Source: DCFW01 sp963790715 (GTDB lineage Bacteria > Bacteroidota > Bacteroidia > Bacteroidales > Bacteroidaceae). Taken from it: DNA of 64,000 bases. Numbering within the stretch: position 1 is the first letter of the stretch; the number at the start of each line of letters is the position of its first letter. Shown here piece by piece: positions 35,791 through 45,472 of the stretch. The stretch lies in contig CAWBPN010000010.1 in the NCBI GenBank assembly GCA_963790715.1, positions 310,001 through 374,000 on the forward strand, given 5' to 3'. The notes under the pieces are model-generated. The model saw nothing but the letters and a program-made list of their open reading frames with translations. It had not been told where the DNA came from and made no database searches. The translations under genes and the position numbers were made by a program.

Positions 35791-38040
35791 ATGAAAAGAC
35801 AAGTTGTTATGCTCGCAGCTTTTGCATGCAGTGCAATAACATTTGCTCAGCATCGTACAGCTGAGGCATTACCTGACAGTACTTCAATGGTTCATCTACA
35901 GGAAGTACAAGTGGTTTCCACTCGTGTCGGAGAAAAGACTCCTATGGCTTATGAGAATGTAAGCAAAGATCAAATTCAAAAACAAAATTTCGGACAAGAC
36001 GTTCCTTCACTGCTTTCGTTAACACCGTCCGTCGTCACATCTTCAGATGCCGGAAACGGAATAGGATATACGTACATCCACGTTCGCGGCACCGACCCTT
36101 CACGTATAAATGTCACGGTTAACGGCATTCCTATCAATGATCCTGAAAGTAGCCAGTTGTATTGGGTAGACATGCCTGACTTGGTGTCAAACACGGATAA
36201 CATACAAGTGCAGCGCGGCGTAGGCACATCTACAAACGGAGCAGGTGCTTTCGGAGCTACAATAAATATGCAAACCGATGAATTATCAAATAAAGCATTC
36301 GGTTCATTTGACGGATCGGCCGGTTCTTACGGTTCTCACAAAGAGACGTTTAAATTCGGTACAGGACTGCTTAATGACCATTGGGCATTCGAAGGTAGGC
36401 TTTCCAACATAGGTAGTGACGGATATATAAAACGCGCTTTCTCAAAACTTGACTCTTACTTCCTGCAAGGCGGATATTTCGGTGATAAAACCGTAGTTAA
36501 ATTCATTACTTTCAATGGTAATGAAAGCACATATTTTGCTTGGGACTATGCTACCAAAGCACAAATGGAGCAATACGGACGCAGATATAACCCAAGTGGT
36601 GAATATAAAGACGACAATGGTAAAACTGCCTATTATAAGAATCAAACAGACAATTATCACCAGCAACATTATCAATTGTTTTGGAATCAAATTCTTTCGC
36701 AATACTTCAATTTGAACGTGGCTCTATACTATACTCGTGATTTCGGTTACTATCAGGAATATAAACCGGATCAAAAGTTATACAAGTATTTACTTACTTC
36801 AGCTCTCGGTTCCGGTAGCGACCTTATCAACGAGAAGCTGGAAGACCACAACTTCTATGGTACGGTATTTTCTCTTAATTACAAAAACAATAGATTAAGC
36901 TCTTCGTTAGGTGGCGGTTGGAACGACTTCGACGGCGACCATTACGGACAGGTATTATGGGTAAAAAACTTCAGCGGTTCTCTTGATCCTAATCATGAAT
37001 ACTACAGGAATAGTGCTGATAAAAAAGATGGCAACGTGTATGCTAAAGTCAACTATGAACTTATTAAAGGATTGAATGCTTATGCCGATATGCAATACCG
37101 CCGTGTAGATTATAAAATAACGGGACCTACGGATAAGTTTGACAAGAACAAAAATCAGGTTAGTTTAGATGAACATAATCATTTCAACTTCTTCAATCCT
37201 AAAGCAGGTTTATATTGGACTGTTAATCCCAATAATACAGTGTATGCATCATTTGCCGTAGCTCACAAAGAACCGACACGTGACAATTATGAAGATAATA
37301 TTGACGATCAACTTAAAGCAGAACTATTAAACGATTGGGAAGCCGGATACAAATATGCAAGCAGAATGTTCAGTGCAGGAGCGAACTTCTACTATATGCA
37401 TTATAATGACCAATTCGTATTAACCGGACAACAAAATGCTCTTGGTGACATGATATCAAAAAATGTAGGCAAGAGTTATCGCGAAGGTGTAGAATTGAGT
37501 GCAGCTTTTCAACCGTGTAAGGCTTTTCGTTGGGATGCCAATGCAACATTCAGCCGAAACCGTGCAAAAGATTGGATGGTTACTTTAGATAACACAGGGA
37601 AGAACGTAAATTTGGGTGATACTCCCCTATCCTTCTCTCCCGACGTAATTTTCAAAAATATATTTTCATATAACTATAAAGGTTTCGAAGCTTCGCTACA
37701 AAGCCAATACATAGGCAAACAATACATGACCAATACAGGCTTCAAATCGTATGTAGACGGCAGCAATAATGTCAGCCTTATGTTGGACTCTTACTTCGTA
37801 AGTAACTTGAATCTTGCATACACATTCAGACTTCGTCACATGAAATCTGTTACGGCAGGTGTCACATTCTACAATTTATTTAGCGAGAAATACGAGAGTA
37901 ACGGCTCTGCCAATGCACAGCTTGAAAGCGACAGCAATGGTAAAGTCATAGCATATCAGAATGCCGATGGGGATTCATACTCGGCATACTCCGCACAGGC
38001 TCCGGTAAACTTTATGGCTCACTTATCATTAAACTTCTAA
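35791..38040 (+). CDS. TonB-dependent receptor, predicted thiamine uptake
   Basis: The 749-aa outer-membrane beta-barrel has a signal peptide (MKRQVVMLAAFACSAITFAQ). A plug domain follows (QVVSTRVGEKTPMAYENVSK near ~39-58; IHVRGTDPSRINVTVNGIPI ~96-115), then a barrel with aromatic C-terminus (AHLSLNF). The control by a TPP riboswitch and the following pnuT-type and thiamine pyrophosphokinase genes point to thiamine or a thiamine precursor as ligand. Its stop overlaps the next ATG by one base. Confidence 0.92.
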   Translation: MKRQVVMLAAFACSAITFAQHRTAEALPDSTSMVHLQEVQVVSTRVGEKTPMAYENVSKDQIQKQNFGQDVPSLLSLTPSVVTSSDAGNGIGYTYIHVRGTDPSRINVTVNGIPINDPESSQLYWVDMPDLVSNTDNIQVQRGVGTSTNGAGAFGATINMQTDELSNKAFGSFDGSAGSYGSHKETFKFGTGLLNDHWAFEGRLSNIGSDGYIKRAFSKLDSYFLQGGYFGDKTVVKFITFNGNESTYFAWDYATKAQMEQYGRRYNPSGEYKDDNGKTAYYKNQTDNYHQQHYQLFWNQILSQYFNLNVALYYTRDFGYYQEYKPDQKLYKYLLTSALGSGSDLINEKLEDHNFYGTVFSLNYKNNRLSSSLGGGWNDFDGDHYGQVLWVKNFSGSLDPNHEYYRNSADKKDGNVYAKVNYELIKGLNAYADMQYRRVDYKITGPTDKFDKNKNQVSLDEHNHFNFFNPKAGLYWTVNPNNTVYASFAVAHKEPTRDNYEDNIDDQLKAELLNDWEAGYKYASRMFSAGANFYYMHYNDQFVLTGQQNALGDMISKNVGKSYREGVELSAAFQPCKAFRWDANATFSRNRAKDWMVTLDNTGKNVNLGDTPLSFSPDVIFKNIFSYNYKGFEASLQSQYIGKQYMTNTGFKSYVDGSNNVSLMLDSYFVSNLNLAYTFRLRHMKSVTAGVTFYNLFSEKYESNGSANAQLESDSNGKVIAYQNADGDSYSAYSAQAPVNFMAHLSLNF

Positions 38041-38633
38041 TGAACACTTTAACCATACTTGACATCACAGGCACAATCATCGGATTGGTTTACCTGTGGC
38101 TTGAATACAAGGCAAGTATACACTTATGGGTAGTCGGCATCATCATGCCGGCTATCTATATTTTCACATACTACAAAGCTGGGCTTTATGCCGACTTCGG
38201 CATAAATATTTATTACTTTTTTGCCGCTATTTACGGTTGGTTGGTATGGAATTTCGGCAAAAAGCACGGACAAAAAGAAGGAGAAGAACTTCCGGTAACG
38301 CATGCTTCATACAAATTCATGTTTAAGGCCTTTGCCATATTTGTTGTACTTTGGATAATCGTGGCATTGATATTAGTACATTTCACCAATAGCACTGTAC
38401 CGATATTGGATAGTTTCGTAAATTCTCTCAGCATAATCGGCATGTGGATGCTTGCCCGTAAATATGCTGAACAATGGATAACATGGATTGTGGTTGATGC
38501 AGTCTGCTGCGGACTATATATATATAAAGGCATACCTTTTACGGCCGGACTATACGGAGTTTACACAATTGTTGCTATCTTTGGCTTTTTAAAATGGAAA
38601 AAGATGATTAAAAATGAAATATCCGATAATTGA
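38040..38633 (+). CDS. pnuT: PnuC-family transporter, predicted thiamine transporter PnuT
   Basis: The 197-aa inner-membrane protein has about seven hydrophobic spans. It has the PnuC-family look (YLWLEYKASIHLWVVGIIM ~18-36; YADFGINIYYFFAAIYGWLVW ~50-70; WITWIVVDAVCCGLYIYKG ~146-164). PnuC carries nicotinamide riboside, but TPP-riboswitch-controlled members beside thiamine pyrophosphokinase carry thiamine (PnuT). It overlaps the receptor gene by 1 bp and the kinase gene by 20 bp. Confidence 0.9.
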   Translation: MNTLTILDITGTIIGLVYLWLEYKASIHLWVVGIIMPAIYIFTYYKAGLYADFGINIYYFFAAIYGWLVWNFGKKHGQKEGEELPVTHASYKFMFKAFAIFVVLWIIVALILVHFTNSTVPILDSFVNSLSIIGMWMLARKYAEQWITWIVVDAVCCGLYIYKGIPFTAGLYGVYTIVAIFGFLKWKKMIKNEISDN

Positions 38634-39252
38634 CAAAACATACAAACCGGATGCAGTAATTCTCGGCAACGGCAACTTTCCAAAGGCCGATTTGCCATTA
38701 TATCTGCTTAAACATACCCCGTATACCGTATGTTGTGACGGTGCAGCCGATGAATTCATTGCACGCGGCTACACACCGGATGCAATTGTAGGCGACTGCG
38801 ATTCGTTGTCAGAAGAAAACAAACTTAAATATTCGGCAATTATACATATAGAGCATGAACAAGAAGACAATGACCAGACAAAAGCTATTCGTTTTTGCAA
38901 GGCTCACGGATTTAAAAATATAGTAATAGTCGGCGCCACCGGCAAACGCGAAGATCACACATTGGGTAATATCAGTTTGCTGCTCCGATATATGCAGATG
39001 GATATGAATGTTGCTGCAATTACCGATTACGGAACTTTCACTCCCGTACATGGAACAGCGGAATTCGAATCAAAGAAAGGACAGCAAATAAGTATATTCA
39101 ATTTCACTTGTACAAATCTTGTAGCCTATAATGTTGTCTATCCCACACGCGCTTTCAACAGTTGGTGGCAAGGAACACTGAATGAATCTAAAAGCGATAC
39201 GTTCAACATTGAAGCCGACGGAGATTATATCGTATTCATGAATGCACTTTAA
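38614..39252 (+). CDS. Thiamine pyrophosphokinase
   Basis: The 212-aa cytosolic enzyme turns thiamine plus ATP into TPP. Motifs include VCCDGAADEFIARG (~34-47), DAIVGDCDSLSEENK (~50-64), EQEDNDQTKAIRF (~75-87) and ATGKREDHTLGNI (~103-115), all typical. It traps thiamine delivered by the two upstream transporters, and its product closes the riboswitch. The last 17 bp overlap the convergent umuC gene. Confidence 0.94.
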   Translation: MKYPIIDKTYKPDAVILGNGNFPKADLPLYLLKHTPYTVCCDGAADEFIARGYTPDAIVGDCDSLSEENKLKYSAIIHIEHEQEDNDQTKAIRFCKAHGFKNIVIVGATGKREDHTLGNISLLLRYMQMDMNVAAITDYGTFTPVHGTAEFESKKGQQISIFNFTCTNLVAYNVVYPTRAFNSWWQGTLNESKSDTFNIEADGDYIVFMNAL

Positions 39253-40504
39253 TCAAATTATTCCAATCTGTCGTATAGCATGGCGACAATAAATCACGAC
39301 GAAGATAATTAAGCGCATCTCCCTGCACGGCAAGGCGGATGCCATTGGCAATAAAACCCTTATTCATTTTGTCCATTACAGACATCAATTGCTTACGATT
39401 CTTATGAGGAAACGATTGCATAAAAAGGTTGCCCTGTACCATATCCTCAGGCACCACTTCCGCCATAATAACAGCAGCACGCTTATAGCCGTAGCCTTCA
39501 CGAAATATCTCATGCAATCCTCTCAAGGCCTCTTTAGTAACGACCAGCGTATCCGAAGTGGCCTCCGGGAACTTCATCATAATGCTGTTTGAATATTGCG
39601 GATCGTCTTCTCTAAAATGATTTGTGGATATATGCACTATCATTGATAATACACAACTTTTCTGACTACGCAATTTGGCAACACCGATGGAAGTAAAAGA
39701 CGATACGAACTCCTCCAATTCACTAATCTTATATTTTTGAGTAGGAAAAGAGCGCGACGTACATATCTGTTGTTTGCGGTCGTTTTCCACCATATCCATA
39801 TCAATACACGAATCTCCATGCAGCTCACGCCATGTACGTTCACCTGTCACAGCAAAAGTTCTGCGTACCTGAGTTCGTGGTAAAGCCGCAAAATCTGCTG
39901 CTGTGTTTATGCCGTCGTCAATAAGTTTACGCGAGTTACGTCTGCCTATACCCCATATATCTTTAATCGGGAACAACTTAAGTGCTTTATCTATCTTTTC
40001 TTTTGTGTCCATCAAACAAACACCACGATAACCGGTATACTTCTTGGCAAAAACACTCGCCATTTTAGCCAGCGTTTTGGTGGGCGCTATTCCTAACGAA
40101 ATCGGAATACCTGTATTGCGGCGAACGGTGCCAACTATTTCTCCACCGTATTCTTTTAAATTGAAATGTGTTTCAAATCCTTCAAAATTCAAGAAAGCCT
40201 CATCAATGGAATATATCTCTATATCAGGAGTGTATCTGCCGAGAACATTCATAACACGCGATGACATATCTCCGTATAAAGTGTAATTGGATGAGAAAGC
40301 TGTTAAATGATATTCATCCACCTGCCGCCGCAATTGGTAAAAAGGTATACCTCTTTTAATTCCTAATTTTTTAGCCTCATTCGACAATGCCACCACGCAA
40401 CCGTCATTATTACTCAACACTACGACCGGTTGCTTTTCAAGTTCAGGTCTGAACACACGCTCACACGATACGAAAAAACTATTACAGTCTGCCAATCCGA
40501 ACAT
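39236..40504 (-). CDS. umuC: Y-family DNA polymerase (UmuC)
   Basis: The 422-aa error-prone translesion polymerase has the metal-binding start MFGLADCNSFFVSCERVF and the second catalytic motif IYSIDEAFLNFEG. The IGRRNSRKLIDDGINTAADF helix-hairpin-helix and a C-terminal little-finger/UmuC domain follow. It lies 4 bp after umuD on the minus strand. Bacteroidales genomes often carry several such pairs, commonly on mobile elements. Confidence 0.95.
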   Translation of the reverse strand: MFGLADCNSFFVSCERVFRPELEKQPVVVLSNNDGCVVALSNEAKKLGIKRGIPFYQLRRQVDEYHLTAFSSNYTLYGDMSSRVMNVLGRYTPDIEIYSIDEAFLNFEGFETHFNLKEYGGEIVGTVRRNTGIPISLGIAPTKTLAKMASVFAKKYTGYRGVCLMDTKEKIDKALKLFPIKDIWGIGRRNSRKLIDDGINTAADFAALPRTQVRRTFAVTGERTWRELHGDSCIDMDMVENDRKQQICTSRSFPTQKYKISELEEFVSSFTSIGVAKLRSQKSCVLSMIVHISTNHFREDDPQYSNSIMMKFPEATSDTLVVTKEALRGLHEIFREGYGYKRAAVIMAEVVPEDMVQGNLFMQSFPHKNRKQLMSVMDKMNKGFIANGIRLAVQGDALNYLRRDLLSPCYTTDWNNLIKVHS

Positions 40505-40508
40505 AACG

Positions 40509-40946
40509 CTATCGCTTTTTACGGTTTTTCTTTATTGTATAAGTAACTACACCCCATACCATAAAATTATTATCGGCAGTTACCACAATAGGTTTATAAG
40601 CATGGTTTGATGGTACCAGTTCACAATGGTCATCCTCTATCTTCAATCTTTTCAAGGTGAATTCCCCGTCAACAAAACATACGCACAAATCTCCGTTTTC
40701 AGGCTCTATTGATTTGTCTATCACCAATATATCACCTTCAATTATTCCTTCATCACACATGGAATCTCCGACAACTCGTCCGAAAAAAGTGGACGAAGCA
40801 TCTTTCACCAACACCTTATTCAAGTCTATGGAAAACTCCATGTAATCCTGTGCCGGAGATGGAAAACCTGCATGAATGCCATCGTTAGCAAAAGGCAATT
40901 GCTCCTTGCTTGTAGTATCGGCTTTATATATTTCGATAGATTTCAT
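40509..40946 (-). CDS. umuD: UmuD-type S24 peptidase (polymerase V accessory)
   Basis: The 145-aa LexA-like protein has the self-cleavage site in HAGFPSPAQDY (Ala-Gly). The catalytic Ser is in VVGDSMCDEGI and the catalytic Lys in FTLKRL. RecA filaments normally trigger cleavage to give the active form that binds UmuC. It is followed by umuC at 4 bp. Confidence 0.94.
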   Translation of the reverse strand: MKSIEIYKADTTSKEQLPFANDGIHAGFPSPAQDYMEFSIDLNKVLVKDASSTFFGRVVGDSMCDEGIIEGDILVIDKSIEPENGDLCVCFVDGEFTLKRLKIEDDHCELVPSNHAYKPIVVTADNNFMVWGVVTYTIKKNRKKR

Positions 40947-40974
40947 AAACGTGCTCGTTCACTTTTTACTTTCA

Positions 40975-40982
40975 CAAAAATA
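40975..40982 (-). promoter_or_regulatory. -7 box of umuDC
   Basis: TATTTTTG on the minus strand, 29 bases before the umuD ATG. GTGTTTTGTAC just upstream may be part of an operator; no known LexA box is recognised. Confidence 0.45.
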
Positions 40983-41041
40983 GTACAAAACACACGATTT
41001 TACATGAAAAGGAACTTTTTTTCAAAAAAAACATTTATTTT

Positions 41042-41073
41042 CTTGCACATTATAATTTATACCCATACATTTG
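41042..41073 (+). promoter_or_regulatory. Promoter of trp operon
   Basis: CTTG (41042-41045), 20-bp spacer and TACATTTG (41066-41073) precede the leader peptide by 22 bases. Confidence 0.6.
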
Positions 41074-41095
41074 TCACAAATTCAAAGAAAGAATA

Positions 41096-41155
41096 ATGAG
41101 AACAATGAATTATACATCTTGGTGGTGGCGTCGCTTGCAACTCAATAAGTCGTAA
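41096..41155 (+). CDS. trp leader peptide (19 aa, three consecutive Trp)
   Basis: The short frame reads MRTMNYTSWWWRRLQLNKS and stops. Three adjacent TGG codons (41120-41128) lie before a segment that can form alternative structures, and then a strong terminator at 41192. This is the classic design of ribosome-mediated attenuation: stalling at Trp codons when tryptophan is scarce lets transcription continue into trpB. Bacteroidota trp leaders are known as the Bacteroid-trp RNA motif. The same purine-rich stretch (CAAAGAAAGAAT) lies just upstream as ribosome site. Confidence 0.88.
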   Translation: MRTMNYTSWWWRRLQLNKS

Positions 41156-41191
41156 GGGAACGGTCCTCATGTGTATAAAATAAAAATATTT

Positions 41192-41227
41192 AAATGAGCC
41201 CTGTCGCACCTGCGACAGGGCTCATTT
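41192..41227 (+). terminator. trp attenuator terminator
   Basis: Arms AAATGAGCCCTGTCGCA (41192-41208) and TGCGACAGGGCTCATTT (41211-41227) are perfectly complementary and followed by TATTTT. It ends ~40 bases before trpB. A GGTCCTCAT segment upstream (41162-41170) can be part of an antiterminator. Confidence 0.9.
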
Positions 41228-41265
41228 TATTTTAACCACGTTACAAAACAAAAAAAAGAACATAT

Positions 41266-42462
41266 ATGAAAAGTTTTCAAGTTGACAAAAACGGTTATTA
41301 CGGCGAGTTCGGCGGCGCCTACATCCCCGAAATTCTATATCGGTGTGTAGAAGATTTGAAAGATAACTATCTTAAGATAATCGAAAGCGAAGCATTTCAA
41401 AAAGAATTTCGCTTACTGCTGCACGATTACGCAGGTCGCCCCTCTCCTCTCTATTTTGCCAAACGCCTTTCACAACAATACGGTTGCAAAATTTATCTGA
41501 AGCGCGAGGACCTCAACCATACAGGTGCTCACAAAATAAATAATGCACTCGGGCAGGCTCTGATAGCACGGGCAATGGGTAAAAAGAAAGTTATTGCCGA
41601 AACCGGTGCCGGTCAACACGGTGTGGCTACGGCTACCGTAGCAGCATTGATGGGCATGGAATGTACAGTGTTCATGGGCAAAACGGATGTTGAACGCCAA
41701 CACATGAACGTACAGCGTATGGAAATGTTAGGTGCGACAGTGGTACCTGTGACATCAGGCAATATGACATTGAAAGATGCCACTAACGAAGCTATTCGCT
41801 ACTGGTGCTGCCACCCCGAAGACACCTATTATATCATAGGTTCTACGGTAGGACCTCATCCTTATCCGGATATGGTTGCACGCCTGCAATCAGTAATCAG
41901 CGAGGAGATAAAATGGCAAATTAAAGAGAAAGAAGGTCGCGATTATCCTGATTATCTGATGGCATGCGTAGGTGGAGGCAGCAATGCAGCCGGTACGATA
42001 TATCACTATATTGATGATGAGCGCGTAAAGATTGTATTGGCAGAGGCAGGAGGAAAAGGCGTTGATACGCCTTACACGGCTGCAACAATACATTGCGGTA
42101 ACCTGGGAATAATTCACGGTTCAAAAACATTGGTGATGCAAACCGAAGACGGACAAATCATTGAACCTTATTCCATTTCAGCAGGATTGGATTATCCGGG
42201 AATAGGACCGATACACGCCAACTTGGCTAAACAACACCGCGCTACCGTATTGGCTATAAACGATGATGAAGCTATGGATGCCGCTTTTGAACTTACTCGA
42301 TTGGAAGGTATCATACCAGCTATCGAATCGGCTCATGCACTGGGCGCTCTTAAAAAGATAAACTTCAAACCGGACGATGTGGTGGTATTGACAGTCAGCG
42401 GTCGCGGCGACAAGGATATGGATACATTTATCAAATACATGAATAATAAACAAAATAAATAA
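41266..42462 (+). CDS. trpB: Tryptophan synthase beta subunit
   Basis: The 398-aa PLP enzyme joins indole and serine to give tryptophan. The start GGAYIPEIL, the PLP Lys90 in HTGAHKINNALGQ, and the phosphate loop CVGGGSNAAG are intact. It is the first gene of an attenuated operon with the unusual order trpB-E-G-D-C-F-A. Seven bases separate it from trpE. Confidence 0.97.
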   Translation: MKSFQVDKNGYYGEFGGAYIPEILYRCVEDLKDNYLKIIESEAFQKEFRLLLHDYAGRPSPLYFAKRLSQQYGCKIYLKREDLNHTGAHKINNALGQALIARAMGKKKVIAETGAGQHGVATATVAALMGMECTVFMGKTDVERQHMNVQRMEMLGATVVPVTSGNMTLKDATNEAIRYWCCHPEDTYYIIGSTVGPHPYPDMVARLQSVISEEIKWQIKEKEGRDYPDYLMACVGGGSNAAGTIYHYIDDERVKIVLAEAGGKGVDTPYTAATIHCGNLGIIHGSKTLVMQTEDGQIIEPYSISAGLDYPGIGPIHANLAKQHRATVLAINDDEAMDAAFELTRLEGIIPAIESAHALGALKKINFKPDDVVVLTVSGRGDKDMDTFIKYMNNKQNK

Positions 42463-42468
42463 AGCAAC

Positions 42469-43875
42469 ATGAAAAAGTTCAATTTCACTACAAACGTCAG
42501 AGAATTGCCTGCCGACTTACATACTCCGGTAAGCATCTATTTACAGTTAAGAGATATTTATCCGGAATCGGCACTACTCGAAAGTTCGGACTTCCATACT
42601 GGAGAAGATTCAACATCTTTTATCGGCATCAGACCACTAATCAATTTTAGCGTCAACAACAGTACGTTTACCGTTACCACACCTGACCACAAAAAAGAGG
42701 ATTTCAGCGTTAAGACAGGCAAGGATATAAGTACCGTACTCAACAAATTTATTGCAGACATTAATGTCACAGGAACTCACGCTGACGAATGCGGACTTTT
42801 CGGCTACACTTCATTCAATGCAGTTCGCTATTTTGAACAAATCGACGTGAAAGATACTCACGATTCACATAACGATGCACCTGAAATGCTTTACATTTTA
42901 TACAAATATACTTTGATATTCAATCACTTCAAAAATACGCTATCGTTAGTAGAATTGCTTGAAAACGGAGAGGAAAGCAGACTGAATGATTTGGAGCAAA
43001 TACTTAATAATAATAATTATCCTTCATACAATTTTCATCGTGTAGGAGAAGAGACAAGTAACGTAACCGATGAAGAATACAAAGAATATGTACGCAATGG
43101 CGTTTCACACTGCAAACGTGGCGATGTATTCCAGATAGTACTTTCGCGTCGGTTTATTCAAAACTATAGCGGCGATGATTTCAAAGTATATCGTTCATTG
43201 CGATACATTAATCCTTCGCCGTACTTATTTTACTTCGACTTCGGCGGATTTCGCATCTTCGGGTCATCACCTGAAACACATTGTAAAATTATAAACGGTC
43301 ATGCCAATATCGACCCGATTGCCGGTACATACAAACGAAAAGGTGATGAAAAATTAGATCGCGCTGCTGCAGAAGCTTTGCTGAAAGACCCAAAAGAAAA
43401 TGCAGAACATACAATGCTGGTAGACCTTGCCCGCAATGATTTAAGTCGCAATTGCCATGATGTAAAAGTGGATTTCTACAAGGAACCGCAATTCTACAGC
43501 CACGTAATCCACATGGTATCGCGCGTCAGCGGTGAACTGAACGATGATGCCAATGCAATACAAACATTTATTGATACGTTCCCGGCAGGCACATTAAGCG
43601 GTGCGCCAAAGATACGCGCAATGCAACTCATCAACGACATAGAAAATTGCAGTCGCGGAGCTTACGGCGGTTGCATAGGATTTATCGGACTTAACGGCAA
43701 CTTAAATCAGGCAATCACCATTCGTACGTTCATCAGCCGCAACGGCACACTGATGTATCAAGCAGGTGCAGGTATAGTTGCCAAGAGTGTTGATGAGAGC
43801 GAACTGCAAGAAGTCAATAACAAATTAGGTGCTCTCAAAAAAGCTATTGAGATGGCCGAAACACTAAATAACTGA
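42469..43875 (+). CDS. trpE: Anthranilate synthase component I
   Basis: The 468-aa chorismate-using enzyme makes anthranilate with TrpG. The C-terminal chorismate domain is clear: GDVFQIVLSRRF, FGSSPETHCKI, IAGTYKRKGDEK, ENAEHTMLVDLARNDLSR, FPAGTLSGAPKIRAM and GGCIGFIG. The N-terminal domain includes a LLESSDFHTGEDSTSFIG segment (~38-55), which holds the usual feedback-inhibition element. It is 5 bp upstream of trpG. Confidence 0.96.
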   Translation: MKKFNFTTNVRELPADLHTPVSIYLQLRDIYPESALLESSDFHTGEDSTSFIGIRPLINFSVNNSTFTVTTPDHKKEDFSVKTGKDISTVLNKFIADINVTGTHADECGLFGYTSFNAVRYFEQIDVKDTHDSHNDAPEMLYILYKYTLIFNHFKNTLSLVELLENGEESRLNDLEQILNNNNYPSYNFHRVGEETSNVTDEEYKEYVRNGVSHCKRGDVFQIVLSRRFIQNYSGDDFKVYRSLRYINPSPYLFYFDFGGFRIFGSSPETHCKIINGHANIDPIAGTYKRKGDEKLDRAAAEALLKDPKENAEHTMLVDLARNDLSRNCHDVKVDFYKEPQFYSHVIHMVSRVSGELNDDANAIQTFIDTFPAGTLSGAPKIRAMQLINDIENCSRGAYGGCIGFIGLNGNLNQAITIRTFISRNGTLMYQAGAGIVAKSVDESELQEVNNKLGALKKAIEMAETLNN

Positions 43876-43880
43876 ATAGA

Positions 43881-44450
43881 ATGAAGAAAATACTATTATT
43901 CGACAATTACGACTCATTTACTTACAATCTGTTTCATGCTGTCAAATCATTGGGATATACAAACATAGACGTATTTCGCAACGATAAAATAGCAATGGAC
44001 AAAGTGAATGCCTATGATAAAATAATACTCTCACCGGGGCCGGGTATTCCAAGCGAATCAGGTATACTGCTACCGCTCATTAAACAATATGCCGCTACCA
44101 AAAGCATTTTAGGAGTATGTTTGGGACATCAAGCCATAGGAGAAACATTCGGTGCCAAGTTGATAAACCTCTCACAGGTATATCATGGCATACAAACACC
44201 TATTATCGTAGAAAAAGACGACTTGCTATTCAAGGGGCTTCCGAAAAAGTTCATGGCCGGACGCTATCATTCATGGGTGGTAAGCGACAAAGATTTCCCT
44301 TCGGATTTAGAGATTACAGCCATGGATGAAAATGGACAAATCATGGCTTTGCGCCATAAAAAATACGATGTGCGCGGTATTCAGTTTCATCCCGAATCCG
44401 TACTTACCCCACAAGGACTTACAATTATTAAAAACTGGTTAGAAGAATAA
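43881..44450 (+). CDS. trpG: Anthranilate synthase component II (glutamine amidotransferase)
   Basis: The 189-aa class I amidotransferase supplies ammonia to TrpE. It has the nucleophile Cys80 in GVCLGHQAIG, SPGPGIP as oxyanion loop and the HPES motif (IQFHPESVL). Such subunits can serve PabB too, but its place in the trp operon makes TrpG the primary role. Confidence 0.95.
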   Translation: MKKILLFDNYDSFTYNLFHAVKSLGYTNIDVFRNDKIAMDKVNAYDKIILSPGPGIPSESGILLPLIKQYAATKSILGVCLGHQAIGETFGAKLINLSQVYHGIQTPIIVEKDDLLFKGLPKKFMAGRYHSWVVSDKDFPSDLEITAMDENGQIMALRHKKYDVRGIQFHPESVLTPQGLTIIKNWLEE

Positions 44451-44471
44451 CATCATAAAATTAGATTAAAA

Positions 44472-45467
44472 ATGAAAGAAATACTTTATAAACTTTTCGA
44501 ACGTCAATATCTGTCGAAAGAAGAAGCCGAAAATGTGCTTTCAAATATTGCTCAAAGCAAATATAGCAACGAACAGGTTGCCTCGTTAATAACAGTTTTT
44601 TTGATGCGTAGCATCACGGTAGACGAATTATTGGGATTTCAACAAGCACTATTGAAGATGCGTGTATCTGTAGACCTCGACGGTCTGAAAGTGATGGACA
44701 TAGTAGGTACCGGAGGTGACGGCAAGAACACTTTCAACATATCCACATGCTCATGTTTCGTTGTAGCTGCATCCGGCTATCCGGTTGTAAAGCACGGCAA
44801 CTACGGTGCGACATCGGTGAGCGGTGCAAGCAACGTCATCGAGCAACACGGAGTGAAGTTCACCAAAGATCTAGACAAGATTAAGGAAAGCATCAACAAA
44901 ACAGGTATTGCCTATTTGCATGCACCATTTTTCAGTCCTGCTCTTAAAGCTGTTGCGCCTATACGCAAATCTTTAGCCGTACGCACGTTCTTCAATATGT
45001 TAGGTCCGTTGGTTAATCCATGCTTGCCTACTTATCAATTACTCGGTGTATATAATTTGCCTTTGCTCCGCCTCTACAGTTATATGTATCAAGCCAGCGG
45101 TACAAAATACGCAGTTGTTCACAGTCTTGACGGGTACGATGAGATATCACTCACCTCTACATTCAAAGTAGCTAACTCATTCAATGAAAAAGTATACGAA
45201 CCTGAAGATTTAGGTTTCAAACGAGCAAAAGAAGAAGACCTATTCGGAGGAAACACTCCTGAGGATGCTGCCAAAATATTCGACAATGTATTGATGAACA
45301 AAGCCTCCGAATCACAAAAAAATGTGGTTGTAGCAAATTCAGCCTTTGCCATCAACATCATTTGCCCTGAAAAAAGTATTCAAGAATGTATCTCCGAAGC
45401 TCGTGAAACACTCGAAAGCGGCAAAGCATTGGCAACATTTAAAAAGTTTGTTGAGTTCAACTTATAA
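44472..45467 (+). CDS. trpD: Anthranilate phosphoribosyltransferase
   Basis: The 331-aa enzyme transfers phosphoribose to anthranilate. Signature segments are DIVGTGGDGKNTFNIST (~77-93), VKHGNYGATSVSGASNVIE, and KAVAPIRKSLAVRTFFNMLGP broken over ~158-180. Four bases separate it from trpC. Confidence 0.96.
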   Translation: MKEILYKLFERQYLSKEEAENVLSNIAQSKYSNEQVASLITVFLMRSITVDELLGFQQALLKMRVSVDLDGLKVMDIVGTGGDGKNTFNISTCSCFVVAASGYPVVKHGNYGATSVSGASNVIEQHGVKFTKDLDKIKESINKTGIAYLHAPFFSPALKAVAPIRKSLAVRTFFNMLGPLVNPCLPTYQLLGVYNLPLLRLYSYMYQASGTKYAVVHSLDGYDEISLTSTFKVANSFNEKVYEPEDLGFKRAKEEDLFGGNTPEDAAKIFDNVLMNKASESQKNVVVANSAFAINIICPEKSIQECISEARETLESGKALATFKKFVEFNL

Positions 45468-45472
45468 TTGAT

